From Leptospira_A soteropolitanensis (GTDB taxonomy: Bacteria; Spirochaetota; Leptospiria; Leptospirales; Leptospiraceae), in the NCBI RefSeq assembly GCF_026151335.1, contig NZ_JAMQPP010000001.1: a stretch of DNA of 64,000 nucleotides, one strand, 5' to 3'. How positions within the stretch are numbered: position 1 is the stretch's first letter; each line of letters begins with the position of its first letter. Below, piece by piece: positions 35,760 to 44,788 of the stretch. Below the pieces are notes generated by a model. It had not been told where the DNA came from, made no database searches, and was given only the letters and a program-made list of their open reading frames with translations. Position numbers and translations under genes: made by a program.

Positions 35760-37694
35760 TTATTTTTTATCTTCATCAACTACGGTATAATCCGCATCAA
35801 CGACCTTTTCGCCACCGGCAGAAGACTCACTTGCACCTTGACCTGCAGCACCTGCTTGGTCCGCACCCGGAGCTCCTGCTTCAGGGCCAGCTTGTGAATA
35901 AATCTTTTGTCCAATTTGCATTGCGACTTCTTGGATAGAATCACGAGAAGCTTTCATTCTTTCTACGTCACCAGATTCCATAGCTTCACGGCCGCGTTTG
36001 ATTTCGTCCTGTGCTCTTTGTTTTTCTGATTCGTCGAGTTTGTCAGCAGATTCACCAACGGTTTTTTCTAATTGGTAAACAATGGCTTCCAATTCGTTTT
36101 TAGTATCAGCAGCTTCGCGAAGTTTTTTATCTTCTTCCGCATGAGCTTCTGCATCTTTTACCATCTTTTTGATTTCTTCTTCAGAGAGTCCCGAAGAAGA
36201 TTCAATACGAATCTTTTGTTCTTTTCCTGTTCCTAAATCTTTCGCAGATACATGGACAATACCGTTTGCGTCGATATCAAATGTTACTTCGATTTGAGGT
36301 ACTCCTCTTGGTGCCGATGGAATTCCCACTAAGTCAAAACGACCAAGTGTTCTATTGGCACTAGCCATCTCACGTTCCCCTTGTAATACATGAACCGAAA
36401 CTGTTGTTTGGCTGTCGGCAGCAGTAGAGAACACTTGTGACTTTCTTGTAGGAATGGTTGTGTTTCTTTCGATGAGTTTTGTCATCACACCACCAAGAGT
36501 CTCAATCCCAAGAGATAATGGAGTTACATCGAGTAACAATACATCTGTCACATCACCGGCAAGAACTCCCCCTTGGATGGCAGCACCAACAGCTACTACT
36601 TCATCAGGGTTTACCGATTTGTTTGGTTCTTTACCAAAAATTTCTTTTACAAGAGCTTGCACCGCAGGGATACGAATGGATCCACCCACAAGGATGACTT
36701 CATCGATTTCGCTCGCACTTAATCCTGCATCTTTTAATGCATTTAAACAAGGAATACGAGTCCTTTCTACAAGAGATCTTGTAATCTCATCAAACTTTGC
36801 TTTGGTGAGTGTCATATCCAAGTGTTTTGGACCAGAAGCATCCGCTGTGATGAATGGAAGGTTGATTTGAGTGGAAGAGGTCCCAGACAACTCGATTTTA
36901 GCTTTTTCAGCTGCTTCTTTCAAACGTTGTACTGTGTTTTTATCTCCAGAAATATCAATCCCTGTTTGTTTTTTGAATTCATCGATCATCCATTGCATGA
37001 CAACGTTATCAAAGTCGTCACCACCAAGATGAGTGTCCCCATTTGTGGATTTTACTTCAAAAACTCCGTCACCAAGTTCGAGGATAGAAACGTCAAAAGT
37101 TCCACCACCTAAGTCATATACGGCGATCTTTGCACTGGTTTTTTTCTTATCAAAACCATAAGCAAGAGCTGCTGCAGTTGGTTCGTTGATGATACGTTCT
37201 ACTTCAAGCCCTGCAATGCGACCTGCGTCTTTTGTTGCTTGTCTTTGTTCGTCATTGAAGTAAGCAGGAACAGTTACGACTGCTTTTTTTACTTCGTGGC
37301 CTAGAAAGTCTTCTGCAGTTTTCTTCATTTTTTGAAGAACACGAGCCGCAATTTCTTGTGGAGTGAATTCACCAGAAACGGTTTCAAATTTCACACCATC
37401 ATTTCCAGCACGGATCACTTTGTAAGATACCATCTTTGCTTCGTCACCAGCTTCGTTAAAACGACGGCCGATAAAACGTTTCGCAGAACGAATTGTATTT
37501 ACCGCGTTTGTGATCGCTTGGTTTTTTGCAAATTGACCCACAATGGTTTCACCCTTTGCGGTAAAAGCAACAATCGAAGGAGTGGTTCTTGCCCCTTCAG
37601 AGTTTTGAATGACAACAGGATCTCCACCTTCCATAACCGCCACACAAGAGTTAGTGGTTCCTAAATCGATACCTATAATTTTTTCCTTAGACAT
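35760..37694 (-). CDS. dnaK: chaperone DnaK (Hsp70)
   Basis: 644 residues. The nucleotide domain begins IIGIDLGTTNSCVAV and contains IAVYDLGGGTFDVSIL and ILVGGSIRIPAVQ; the linker is DVLLLDVTPLSLG; the substrate domain is followed by a helical lid and an Ala/Gly-rich tail ending in acidic DADYTVVDEDKK. It refolds proteins in ATP cycles with DnaJ and GrpE. It is flanked by grpE and dnaJ in the CIRCE-controlled operon. Confidence 0.98.
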   Translation of the reverse strand: MSKEKIIGIDLGTTNSCVAVMEGGDPVVIQNSEGARTTPSIVAFTAKGETIVGQFAKNQAITNAVNTIRSAKRFIGRRFNEAGDEAKMVSYKVIRAGNDGVKFETVSGEFTPQEIAARVLQKMKKTAEDFLGHEVKKAVVTVPAYFNDEQRQATKDAGRIAGLEVERIINEPTAAALAYGFDKKKTSAKIAVYDLGGGTFDVSILELGDGVFEVKSTNGDTHLGGDDFDNVVMQWMIDEFKKQTGIDISGDKNTVQRLKEAAEKAKIELSGTSSTQINLPFITADASGPKHLDMTLTKAKFDEITRSLVERTRIPCLNALKDAGLSASEIDEVILVGGSIRIPAVQALVKEIFGKEPNKSVNPDEVVAVGAAIQGGVLAGDVTDVLLLDVTPLSLGIETLGGVMTKLIERNTTIPTRKSQVFSTAADSQTTVSVHVLQGEREMASANRTLGRFDLVGIPSAPRGVPQIEVTFDIDANGIVHVSAKDLGTGKEQKIRIESSSGLSEEEIKKMVKDAEAHAEEDKKLREAADTKNELEAIVYQLEKTVGESADKLDESEKQRAQDEIKRGREAMESGDVERMKASRDSIQEVAMQIGQKIYSQAGPEAGAPGADQAGAAGQGASESSAGGEKVVDADYTVVDEDKK

Positions 37695-37716
37695 AAACTT
37701 CTCCTTCTTACTAATA

Positions 37717-38289
37717 TTAACTTTGTGGTTTCCCCACTTTTACACGTGCAGGACGAATCGATTGTTTGTTTTCACCTTCTTCATGGTAATAACCAGCTTG
37801 GTAAGTTTCCACTACAGTCTCTTCCGTAAACTCTGCACTTTCCTCAGAAGCAATTGCTTCCATAAGCATTGGATCAAACGGCATTCCTTTCGGATCTAAT
37901 CGTTTGATTCCTTCTTTTTCCAATACGGAATAAAATTCCTTTTGAACCATTATGATTCCTTCTACGAAAGCCATTACTTCGGGTGTTTGGTTCGGAACAT
38001 TAGAAACACGTTCCAAATTGTCCAAAGCACCTGTCAGTCCTTCCGCAAACTTTTTGATAGATTCTTTTCTAGCATTTAACAAGTCGTTTGCGGTTCTACG
38101 TTTGTAGTTTTGAAATTCCGCACGTTCTCTTAACCAAGAATCTTTTAAAGTTTCGATTTCCTTTTTAGCGTTATCGAGTTCTTTCTCAGCACCTTCTACC
38201 GCTTGTTCAATGGCTTCATCCGAGATGGCCTGTCCTTCTTCGACCGACACATTTTGTTCATCTACGGACCCGTTTGTTTCTTCTGCCAT
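37717..38289 (-). CDS. grpE: nucleotide exchange factor GrpE
   Basis: 190 residues: an acidic N-terminus, a long coiled coil (about 30-95, including WLRERAEFQNYKRRTANDL) and the C-terminal beta domain (FDPMLMEAI through IRPARVKVGKP). It releases ADP from DnaK. It lies 11 bases after hrcA and 22 before dnaK. Confidence 0.97.
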   Translation of the reverse strand: MAEETNGSVDEQNVSVEEGQAISDEAIEQAVEGAEKELDNAKKEIETLKDSWLRERAEFQNYKRRTANDLLNARKESIKKFAEGLTGALDNLERVSNVPNQTPEVMAFVEGIIMVQKEFYSVLEKEGIKRLDPKGMPFDPMLMEAIASEESAEFTEETVVETYQAGYYHEEGENKQSIRPARVKVGKPQS

Positions 38290-38300
38290 TTTTCCTCCTA

Positions 38301-39332
38301 CTATCTACTCAATTTCGTTATCATTTCTGAAACTAACTTTGAAGTGAATTCAATCAAAGGTAATGCCTTGTTGTAATTCATCCTCTGAGGACCAATGATT
38401 CCCATAGAACCGATCCTCTTTTCACCCATGCGGTAATTAGTTGCGATGATGGTTACACCACCTAACTTTTCATTACCATCTTTTCCTATAATGGTATAAA
38501 CACCATCCATAGGAACATAATCGCTAAAAAAGTCTTTGAGGAACTGTTTTTCATCAAATAGATGCAGGATGTTTTCTAATTGTTCCTCTTCATCCTTAAA
38601 GTTTTCATAAAGGTTTTTCAATCCATCGATATATAAATTATCTACAGATTGGTTATCTGCTCCCATTGCTCTCGCAATTGATGGTGCAAATAAAGAAAAT
38701 CCTTCCGGACCTTCCTTTTTCAACATCATCTGAGGGATCAGATTACTTTGAATTTCATGAACATCAAAACCTTTGACGTTATCATTCAAATATCTTGAAA
38801 TTTGGTACAAAGTCTCTTGAGAGATGTGGTAATCGAAAAATATATTCCGATTGAGCACAGTACCCGACCGCATCACAAGGATCATAAGAACTTCTCCACC
38901 ATTTACATGGATGAGTTCAATATGTTTGAGTGTGTCAAGAGACCCTTCAGGTCCTAGAACCACACTCGCTGACTGCGAAAGGGAAGCTAAAACTTTGGAT
39001 GTTGCGATAAGAACTTGGTCCAATCGAAATTGCATCCGAAGATACTCTTCCTGGATTCTTTGTTTCTCCCGCATGGTTAACTCAAATAAAGTCACCAAAC
39101 TATCTACATACAAACGGTAACCACGTTCTGTGGGAACGCGCCCACCCGAAGTATGTCTTGCCACAATAAAACCCATCTCTTCTAGTTCTGCGAGGCAGGA
39201 CCGAATGGTAGCGGGTGAGACTCCGATATCGTATTTTTCAGAAAGGGTTTTGGATCCGACCGGTTTGTTGTCCGATACAAATTCTTCAACCAGAGCTTTC
39301 AAAATAGATCGATGTCTAGGGGATAGATCCAT
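38301..39332 (-). CDS. hrcA: heat-inducible transcription repressor HrcA
   Basis: 343 residues. N-terminal winged helix (LSPRHRSILKALVEEFVSD, then SPATIRSCLAELEEMGFI and HTSGGRVPTERGYRLYVDSL), followed by the GAF-like and insertion domains typical of HrcA. It binds CIRCE operators and represses grpE-dnaK-dnaJ (and usually groESL) until heat shock. A perfect CIRCE lies 20 bases upstream of its own start, so the operon is autoregulated. Confidence 0.97.
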   Translation of the reverse strand: MDLSPRHRSILKALVEEFVSDNKPVGSKTLSEKYDIGVSPATIRSCLAELEEMGFIVARHTSGGRVPTERGYRLYVDSLVTLFELTMREKQRIQEEYLRMQFRLDQVLIATSKVLASLSQSASVVLGPEGSLDTLKHIELIHVNGGEVLMILVMRSGTVLNRNIFFDYHISQETLYQISRYLNDNVKGFDVHEIQSNLIPQMMLKKEGPEGFSLFAPSIARAMGADNQSVDNLYIDGLKNLYENFKDEEEQLENILHLFDEKQFLKDFFSDYVPMDGVYTIIGKDGNEKLGGVTIIATNYRMGEKRIGSMGIIGPQRMNYNKALPLIEFTSKLVSEMITKLSR

Positions 39333-39351
39333 TTCCTTCTTAGCACTTCCT

Positions 39352-39378
39352 TTAGCACTCTGATGATTAGAGTGCTAA
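39352..39378 (-). promoter_or_regulatory. CIRCE operator of the hrcA operon
   Basis: Exact match to the CIRCE consensus: TTAGCACTC, 9-base spacer, GAGTGCTAA. HrcA binding here would repress hrcA-grpE-dnaK-dnaJ. An additional half-site-like TTAGCACTT lies at 39340-39348, between the CIRCE and the start codon. Confidence 0.95.
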
Positions 39379-39441
39379 TCTATGCTTAAAGTTTACGGAT
39401 TTGCGTTTTTTTCGTCAAGCAGGAAGAAGATTAGAGCCTGG

Positions 39442-39476
39442 AATTTTAGCAGAGTTTGCAAGAATCTGCTAAAATT
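39442..39476 (-). terminator. terminator after diguanylate cyclase gene
   Basis: Perfect 12-bp inverted repeat AATTTTAGCAGA / TCTGCTAAAATT with an 11-base loop, starting 3 bases after the GGDEF gene stop. The AT-rich arm base supplies a short U run. It separates the GH172-GGDEF unit from the hrcA promoter. Confidence 0.65.
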
Positions 39477-39479
39477 ATG

Positions 39480-40397
39480 TCACACCGGATAAACTTGGAT
39501 GCGATTTCTGCCGTGGTTCTTGGCTTGGTAGAGGGCTATGTCCGCCAACTTCAAAATTTCCTCAGGTTTTTGGAGAGGGTGCACCTTGGTGTAACCAATG
39601 CTTAGGGTGATATTGAGGTAATAGTTATCAAAAATAAAAAAACGATGGTTTTCTACGGATTCGCGAAGTCGATCTAGGACAATAGTCGCCCCCTCTGTAG
39701 TTGTGTCGGGAAGGATACAACCAAACTCCTCTCCCCCAATCCTTCCCACTGTGTCTTCTTCCCGGAGACAATCTACAAAGATATTGGCCATTTTTTTGAG
39801 AACCAAATCTCCAATGTCATGACCATAGGTATCGTTGATGACTTTAAAATGATCGATGTCAAGAACTGCCAGAACCGATTCCCGATTGCGTCGTTTGACC
39901 GTAGCGACTGTCTTTTGTAAACTTTCGGAAAAGGAACGCCGGTTCGGTAACATGGTAAGTTCATCCATATAAGCCAAACGTTTCAAACTATTGATTAGAA
40001 CATTTTTTTGTTCCTCCAACCTTCTACGTTCGCGAACGTCACGAATGATGGCCGCATAATACATTTCATGATCATTGCGAATGGTGAAGGCGCGGATCTC
40101 TACGGGAATGGTTCCTTTGGGTTTGGTGACAAGCTCCAGTTCTTTTAAAAATCCAGCTATATAATGTGAATCCTTAGAACTAACAAAGGTTTCTATTGAG
40201 TTTTGTTCTCCTTTTTCATTTGGAGGAAAAAGAAAGGAAAATGTTTTTTGATATAATTCGTCTTTGGAATAACCAGTTAACGATTGTAATGCTAAATTGC
40301 TAAATAGTATTTTACTATCTGTATCTAAAACGACGATAGCATCGATGGATTGTGAGACAATTTCTCTCGCAAACACATCTGTATTGATCTCACTCAT
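39480..40397 (-). CDS. PAS-GGDEF diguanylate cyclase
   Basis: 305 residues. PAS sensor domain (about 5-125, with IVVLDTDSKILFSNLALQSL and a PAC segment before RDVRERRRLEEQK), a short coiled linker and a GGDEF domain (about 140-305) with DELTMLPNRRSFSE, DIDHFKVINDTYGHDIGD and the active-site GGEEF. An intact GGEEF predicts c-di-GMP synthesis from two GTP; no RxxD inhibitory site is evident just before it. The ATG at 40397 overlaps the end of the upstream GH172 gene (ATGAGTGA), so the two are translationally coupled. Confidence 0.92.
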   Translation of the reverse strand: MSEINTDVFAREIVSQSIDAIVVLDTDSKILFSNLALQSLTGYSKDELYQKTFSFLFPPNEKGEQNSIETFVSSKDSHYIAGFLKELELVTKPKGTIPVEIRAFTIRNDHEMYYAAIIRDVRERRRLEEQKNVLINSLKRLAYMDELTMLPNRRSFSESLQKTVATVKRRNRESVLAVLDIDHFKVINDTYGHDIGDLVLKKMANIFVDCLREEDTVGRIGGEEFGCILPDTTTEGATIVLDRLRESVENHRFFIFDNYYLNITLSIGYTKVHPLQKPEEILKLADIALYQAKNHGRNRIQVYPV

Positions 40398-41646
40398 GAC
40401 CCCAAATTTCCCCATAACCTTTTTCGCTTCGGAATGAATCCCGCCACTTGTGGATATGACGAAAATTAATTTCCGGTTTGTTGGTTCGGAATTCTTTTTT
40501 CGGCAAAACCTTCATTGGTTTTGGATTCAGACCTTGATACCAATAAGCGACAGAGATTAAATCTAAGGTCAAGGAATTTGCATGTCCATGTTCCAATAAG
40601 AATAGGAAATTTTTTTCAAAACGAATAGGGGATTCCACCCAAAACCGATACAAATGGGTTCTCCCCAACCAACCGACTGAATCAGATACGCGCGGATATC
40701 CGAAATAGGGATGCATAAAGATTTCTTTTGGTGACCAAGCTGTGTTAAAAACATCTTCGGTTCCTGTTCCCTTTAGATTGGCTTCTGTTTGGTTTCCATC
40801 AATGAAAATCAAATCATCCCCTTCTCCATACCAAAGCGGTGTGGGAGAATCCACATACAAATTGAGTCCAATAAACTGTCCTTTGCCTTCTGTTTCGAGG
40901 ACTGAGAAGTAATTTTCTTTTTTAAAAACAGTTTTTTCTGTTTCGCCGAGAAGAGCCCACTCGTTTTCTTTCCCATTCGTTGTATTAGGTTTTGTTGTAT
41001 TTCGATTCCACTGCGCATGGAAACGCAAATTGGAATTTAAGGGTTCTTTCCACTCTTCGTAATCAATATAAAAATAGAAATTACTGATATCTTCCTCAGA
41101 TTCATTTTCAATTTCTATCTTTGCCCCCGATTCAAAAGGCATAGGAAAGTAGGAATTCATAGATTTACCTTTTTTAGGTGCCGCCACAAGTGGTGCGGAA
41201 TTCATTATATATTCTTCTCCCCAACCTTGTCCAAAAAATTCACCTAACGGAACTTCTACGGAAGGATGAGGATGATTGTCCCAATACATACGAATCACAG
41301 CATTTTTTCTGGCCATTGCATCTTTACTGGCAAGGGTCATCCAAATATGTTTGATCACTCCTCTTGTTTTGATCTCTGCGATGGTGACAGTTTTTTTCTT
41401 TGGAATTTTAATAAAGTCATCATTACCGTTTGTGGGGTCTGTACTCGAAATTCTTTGGTTACGATATGTTTTTTCCCTCCAAAGAGAAGACTCCCATCCA
41501 TCTGCAAACATAGTGTTGGCAGTTAGGTAAAAGATTCCGATAAAGAAAATTAAAATTCGTTTTTTGCAAATACAAAGTAATTTTTTAGTTAAAGCATTTA
41601 AAAATGAAAGATGATGAATGTTCATAAGATAAGTTCTCGTATTCAT
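40390..41646 (-). CDS. DUF2961 (GH172-like) secreted protein
   Basis: 418 residues. An unusually long basic N-terminus precedes a signal segment (RILIFFIGIFYLTANTMFADG, about 31-50), so it is exported. The body is DUF2961, a family now including GH172 glycosidases acting on fructofuranosyl or arabinofuranosyl linkages. Typical segments are GVIKHIWMTLAS, GEFFGQGWGEEYIMNSAPL, WYGEGDDLIFIDG and LKGTGTEDVFNTAWSP, which contain the conserved acidic residues. Substrate unknown; a cell-surface or environmental furanose polymer is plausible. It is coupled to the downstream diguanylate cyclase gene. Confidence 0.85.
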   Translation of the reverse strand: MNTRTYLMNIHHLSFLNALTKKLLCICKKRILIFFIGIFYLTANTMFADGWESSLWREKTYRNQRISSTDPTNGNDDFIKIPKKKTVTIAEIKTRGVIKHIWMTLASKDAMARKNAVIRMYWDNHPHPSVEVPLGEFFGQGWGEEYIMNSAPLVAAPKKGKSMNSYFPMPFESGAKIEIENESEEDISNFYFYIDYEEWKEPLNSNLRFHAQWNRNTTKPNTTNGKENEWALLGETEKTVFKKENYFSVLETEGKGQFIGLNLYVDSPTPLWYGEGDDLIFIDGNQTEANLKGTGTEDVFNTAWSPKEIFMHPYFGYPRVSDSVGWLGRTHLYRFWVESPIRFEKNFLFLLEHGHANSLTLDLISVAYWYQGLNPKPMKVLPKKEFRTNKPEINFRHIHKWRDSFRSEKGYGEIWGHE

Positions 41647-41713
41647 TTATGGTTTTTATAATTTTATATTTCAGAATATCATTTTATTTTTTATTTTGAT
41701 GACGTTTGCCATT

Positions 41714-42196
41714 CTATGTGGTTTGTTTCCCGCGGTTCACTAATGTAAGAAAAATCCCAGCTTGCACAAGTGACTGCAAAAAGATTTCGAAAACCACATA
41801 AAGATGGATGGAGAGAGAAATTTCTGGAATCAAAAATACCATTCCTTCCAAACTACCGACAGCCGGAGAGATTGAAGCAAGACCTCCCAATACCGTCCTC
41901 ATCCAAACAAGAACAAACATCTGTTTGCCGAAGGTCTGCAAACGAAACCAATCCCAAATCACAATCAAAAAACATACTATCAAGATAGCTTGGATGAGCA
42001 GCGCCGGAAACAACCAAGTCATTGCCCTGGACCAAGCAGCACCATCGTTTGCTGTAATGAGAAACAAGGGAAAAACTGCATTTTGCCCTTCATAATAATC
42101 TTTCATTACTAATTGGAAATATGGGATGGAAACCAGTAGATAGGCAGAAAGATGGCTGAAAATAAACTGAATTGTGATTTTAATCTTCGGATTCAT
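41714..42196 (-). CDS. hypothetical four-helix membrane protein
   Basis: 160 residues with about four hydrophobic segments (IFSHLSAYLLVSIPYF, WLFPALLIQAILIVCFLIVI, a glycine-rich MVFLIP stretch and FLQSLVQAGIFLTLV). No family is recognised. The ATG at 42196 is chosen over a TTG at 42211; neither has a good ribosome site. Divergent from glnD by 38 bases. Confidence 0.65.
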   Translation of the reverse strand: MNPKIKITIQFIFSHLSAYLLVSIPYFQLVMKDYYEGQNAVFPLFLITANDGAAWSRAMTWLFPALLIQAILIVCFLIVIWDWFRLQTFGKQMFVLVWMRTVLGGLASISPAVGSLEGMVFLIPEISLSIHLYVVFEIFLQSLVQAGIFLTLVNRGKQTT

Positions 42197-42234
42197 GTTA
42201 AAGTTGTCCAATAAGGTAGGAATCCCATCTTAAC

Positions 42235-44787
42235 ATGATGAAATCAGAACTCAAGGCAAAACTACAACGGACATTTCCAAAAGCCAAAACTGTTTCCTCT
42301 GGAAGGCTTTTTACACGCCAATTGAGTAACCTCGTCGATGAGTCGATCCGCACCCTTTTTAACGAGATATCCGAAGGGATCCCTTTAAAAGATCATCTAT
42401 GTGTGATCGCCGTTGGTGGATATGGTAGGCGAGAACTTGCTCCCTACTCTGACATTGATTTACTTTACCTACATGATGGAAAACTTTCGGACAAAGTATT
42501 AAGCGAAATCATTTCAAAAATTAACACATTCTTATACAACAATGAAAAGGAAGTAGGACATTCTTGTCGGACCATCAAGGAATCATTTAAATACTTAGAT
42601 CAAATCGAAACTTTTCATGCAGTGCTTGATTCTCGCTTTCTTATAGGTTCAGAGATTCTATTTCAAAAATACAAATCTGAATTTTTAGCAAAAATTCCAG
42701 AGAAAACCATCAAAACGTTTAATGACTGGAAACTCACTTATCTTCGAGAACGAATCATCAATTCTTATAATCCCATTTTACTTTCTGAACCAAATATCAA
42801 AACAGATCCCTTGGGACTTCGTGATATCCAACATATGTATTGGATTGAAAAAACAAATCCACTGGCTGATTCCGCAGATGGAGGCATTTTTGATTTTTAT
42901 TTAATCGGCGATAGTTTAACTCTATTATCCGCTTATGATTTTTTACTTTTAACTAGATCAGCACTCCATATTATCAGCGGACGAAAAAATGATCGTTTGG
43001 ATTTGGGTTTACAGGGAGAAGTAGCTGAATTTTTGGGATTCGGTCAAAAAAACGAAATCAAAACTCTCGAATCCTTTATGAGCCAATTTTACAAGGCGCA
43101 AAAGGAAGTGTATTTTTATATTGGAACTTATTTAGACGAAAAAACCAATCGAAACAAAAAACGAATTCAAAGAGAATTGTCAAATCCTGAAAGTTTATAT
43201 GACGATATTATACTTTTTTTCGCAGAATCACAGTTAAACGAAGAGGAACCTTCCCGAATTGATTTAAATGAAATTAGATTTGCATCCCATTTTATTGATG
43301 ATGATTTTAAAAATCAAAAATCTGTTTTAGATACATTTCTTGGAATGTTAAGGCAGAAAAAAAGAATTGGGCATACACTCACACTGATGCATGAATGTAA
43401 TATTTTGGGAAAATTAATTCCTGAATTTGGCGCCTGTACAAACTTTCCCCTCTTCAGCTATCATCATCAGTATACAGTAGATGAACATACCCTTTTAATC
43501 CTAAGAGAGTTAGATGTTCTTATTGCGGATTTATGGGAAGATAGACAAGTCCAAGAGATTTTCAATGAATGCGATCATATTGAAATTCTGGCTCTTGCCA
43601 TTCTAATCCACGATGCCGGGAAGGTAAAAGAAGGGGATCATAGTCAATACGGTGCTGAACTTGCCTTGATCATTGCAGAAAGATTTCGACTCTCTGAAGA
43701 AGATACAGAACTTTTAAGGTTTTTAGTGGCTGAACATATTGTAATGTCAGAGCTTTCTTCCAAAAGAGATATTTATGACCCAAAACTTATCTCTACTTTC
43801 GCAAAACAATTTTCTAGCGAAAACACATTGCGTTTGTTATACATTCTAACTATCATAGATACAAAGTCAGTCGGTCAAGGAGTTCTAACTAACTGGAAAA
43901 AAGAAATCCTACATTTTCTTTTTATATCCACTCTTACCTATTTACAAAAAAAAGAGAACATTTCAGATACCCAAGAACGAATAGAATCTACTTTAGAAAC
44001 TTATTTAATCGAAAAAGAAGGATTAACAACCGAACAATCTGAACGAATTGTCGACTTTGGTATGAAAATAAAACCTTCTTCCTATTTGAATTATAATACT
44101 CCGAGAAGAGTATTCCAACATTTTAGCTTACTTTATGAATGGAAAAACTCAGGATTAGCTTTCCGAATGTTTGCGGAAAGAGAACCCGCTTTCGTTACTT
44201 TATCCATTTTTGCAAACTCCGATAAACAAATGTTACTCTATTTGTCAGGAACCATTTCTTCTTTGGGCCTTAGTTTGGTTGGACTACGACTTTTTCGGAC
44301 TGAGGAAGACTGGCTCATTCTCCAAGCACAAATTACTGATGAATATGGCAGCGGAGATATTGCAGAACAACAAATTGCAGATATTGAATCCACATTGGCA
44401 GACTGTATCGAAGGAAAAATCAATATCGAAGATTTAGCATCCACTACTAATATTTGGAAAACTTTGCCACAAATTCCTGATGGAATGGTAGAAGAATTAG
44501 TAAAATTTGCTAATGACCTTTCAGAATCTTATTCGGTTTTAGAAGTAAGAGTTCCAGATTCCATTGGACTTGTGTATCGCATTCTCAAAACATTACTCGA
44601 CTTTGAACTTGAAGTCATTTTTGTTAGGATCTCTACCAGCGCAGATTTTGCTTACGACTCTTTTCATATACAAACAAAGAATGGGAAAAAAATCGAAGAT
44701 GCAGGACTATTGTTGGCAATTAAAGAAAAAATACTCTCTGTTGCTCGAGTCAAAGAAAACCAAGGAATCATGGAGATAAGTTTTTAA
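42235..44787 (+). CDS. glnD: [protein-PII] uridylyltransferase-like protein
   Basis: 850 residues with the GlnD order: nucleotidyltransferase domain (about 55-180; GGYGRRELAPYSDIDLLYL holds the catalytic Asp pair), linker (about 200-400), HD domain (about 415-560; LIHDAGKVKEGDHSQYG) and two C-terminal ACT domains (about 665-735 and 770-850). GlnD adds UMP to PII and removes it according to glutamine level. No glnB or amtB lies nearby. Two tandem ATGs (42235 and 42238) are possible starts. The next gene follows after one base. Confidence 0.9.
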   Translation: MMKSELKAKLQRTFPKAKTVSSGRLFTRQLSNLVDESIRTLFNEISEGIPLKDHLCVIAVGGYGRRELAPYSDIDLLYLHDGKLSDKVLSEIISKINTFLYNNEKEVGHSCRTIKESFKYLDQIETFHAVLDSRFLIGSEILFQKYKSEFLAKIPEKTIKTFNDWKLTYLRERIINSYNPILLSEPNIKTDPLGLRDIQHMYWIEKTNPLADSADGGIFDFYLIGDSLTLLSAYDFLLLTRSALHIISGRKNDRLDLGLQGEVAEFLGFGQKNEIKTLESFMSQFYKAQKEVYFYIGTYLDEKTNRNKKRIQRELSNPESLYDDIILFFAESQLNEEEPSRIDLNEIRFASHFIDDDFKNQKSVLDTFLGMLRQKKRIGHTLTLMHECNILGKLIPEFGACTNFPLFSYHHQYTVDEHTLLILRELDVLIADLWEDRQVQEIFNECDHIEILALAILIHDAGKVKEGDHSQYGAELALIIAERFRLSEEDTELLRFLVAEHIVMSELSSKRDIYDPKLISTFAKQFSSENTLRLLYILTIIDTKSVGQGVLTNWKKEILHFLFISTLTYLQKKENISDTQERIESTLETYLIEKEGLTTEQSERIVDFGMKIKPSSYLNYNTPRRVFQHFSLLYEWKNSGLAFRMFAEREPAFVTLSIFANSDKQMLLYLSGTISSLGLSLVGLRLFRTEEDWLILQAQITDEYGSGDIAEQQIADIESTLADCIEGKINIEDLASTTNIWKTLPQIPDGMVEELVKFANDLSESYSVLEVRVPDSIGLVYRILKTLLDFELEVIFVRISTSADFAYDSFHIQTKNGKKIEDAGLLLAIKEKILSVARVKENQGIMEISF

Positions 44788-44788
44788 T

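Noticed and set aside
36454..36870. Plus-strand open frames opposite dnaK, and similar ones opposite dnaJ
   Set aside because: Antisense shadows of strongly biased, conserved genes; no ribosome sites or recognisable protein features.
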